Source: Promethearchaeia archaeon (GTDB lineage: Archaea > Asgardarchaeota > Lokiarchaeia > Sigyniarchaeales > SOKP01). Taken from it: 64,000 bases of DNA. A program made the position numbers and the translations under genes. The notes beneath the pieces were generated by a model. The model searched no databases, was not told the origin of the DNA, and saw only the letters and a list, made by a program, of their open reading frames with translations. The stretch is from contig JAHQWG010000012.1 of the NCBI GenBank assembly GCA_029856045.1, positions 62,001-126,000 of the forward strand, read 5' to 3'. Below, piece by piece: positions 63,800 through 64,000 of the stretch (the first letter of the stretch is position 1; the number at the start of each line of letters is the position of its first letter).

Positions 63800-64000
63800 T
63801 TAATCAGAACCATTTTTTTCTTCATTTTGATTTTGCTCTGTATCATTTTGAATATTTTCTTTTTTTTTTGTTTCTTCAGAACTTACTGAAATCAGTTTTG
63901 AACCACAAACAGGACACTCAGACCAACCATTACGGCATCCGTAGGAACATTGCGGGCAAGGAATAATATCCTTAGTATCCTTCCATTCAGGAATATTTAG
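63800..64000 (-). CDS. Zinc-ribbon protein, C-terminal part (cut by window edge)
   Basis: Partial: 66 codons up to the edge, then TAA at 63802-63800. The visible part has CPQCSYGC and CPVCG, forming a C2-C2 zinc ribbon (PCPQCSYGCRNGWSECPVCG), then an Asn/Glu/Lys-rich disordered tail. The N-terminal part lies outside the window, so its role cannot be named; it could be a zinc-binding partner or regulator of the GTPase gene that follows on the same strand after 138 bases. Confidence 0.65.
   Translation of the reverse strand, partial: LNIPEWKDTKDIIPCPQCSYGCRNGWSECPVCGSKLISVSSEETKKKENIQNDTEQNQNEEKNGSD

Noticed and set aside
1-64000. tRNA genes, CRISPR arrays, insertion sequences, integrase sites
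   Set aside because: No T-loop-like GGTTCGA in suitable context, no regularly spaced repeats, no transposase motifs or terminal inverted repeats were found by eye.

Overview
The window reads as one piece of an AT-rich archaeal chromosome, most likely an Asgard archaeon of the Lokiarchaeia type. The archaeal signs are an archaeal tRNA-splicing endonuclease, RadA, CdhA of the acetyl-CoA decarbonylase/synthase complex, methenyl-tetrahydromethanopterin cyclohydrolase, the PurS/PurQ/PurL arrangement and ribbon-helix-helix regulators. The Asgard signs are two multi-domain Arf-like GTPases, a V4R (TRAPP/Bet3-fold) protein, and a VWA plus double zinc-module protein laid out like TFIIH p44/Ssl1. No tRNA, rRNA, CRISPR array, insertion sequence or phage gene was found. 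The lineage call is an inference from gene content.

Layout. 1-2.5 kb: start of mch, a PP-loop-like gene, a CDP-alcohol phosphatidyltransferase and two tiny genes. 2.5-10.6 kb: purine operon on the minus strand (purC, purS, purQ, purL, a PurF paralogue without its catalytic cysteine, purF) plus a MazG-like gene. 10.6-16 kb: a hydrolase, then an FGGY kinase, a CCG-type Fe-S protein and an AGPS-like flavoprotein. 16-19.5 kb: a coiled-coil protein, a 2-hydroxyacyl-CoA dehydratase activator, and VIT-like and VTT membrane proteins. 19.8-22.6 kb: a tandem triplet of membrane-anchored left-handed beta-helix proteins. 22.8-32.4 kb: housekeeping and small genes (PhoU-like, endA, MEMO, rhomboid, PfkB kinase, FTR-like, MBL, cold-shock protein, radA). 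32.5-35.9 kb: an unidentified exported/membrane gene pair. 35.9-52.4 kb: an alpha-glucan and sugar-phosphate region (degenerate phosphohexomutase, GH57 branching enzyme, sugar nucleotidyltransferase, GalT, PEP-utilising protein, GH57 glucanotransferase/amylase, maltokinase-like protein, MFS transporter). 52.6-58.3 kb: regulators, Nudix, the VWA/zinc protein and an HhH-Arf-roadblock GTPase. 58.5-64 kb: Mrp ATPase, CdhA, the V4R protein, a longin-like/Arf GTPase and a zinc-ribbon protein.

How they fit. Mch and CdhA point to a tetrahydromethanopterin Wood-Ljungdahl pathway. The purine block covers PRPP to phosphoribosylamine, FGAM and SAICAR synthesis. The glucan genes suggest synthesis and remodelling of a glycogen-like store.

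The least expected signals are: (i) two genes whose coding frame extends upstream of any ATG/GTG/TTG to an ATA codon placed exactly seven bases after GGTG, the geometry seen at several ordinary starts here, plus a third gene with a comparable start problem; (ii) two likely pseudo-enzymes, a Cys-to-Gly PurF paralogue and a phosphohexomutase with every signature loop degraded; (iii) eukaryote-like architectures (VWA/RING-like, longin-Arf beside V4R, HhH-Arf-roadblock, RadA with a Rad51-like P-loop and two HhH domains).
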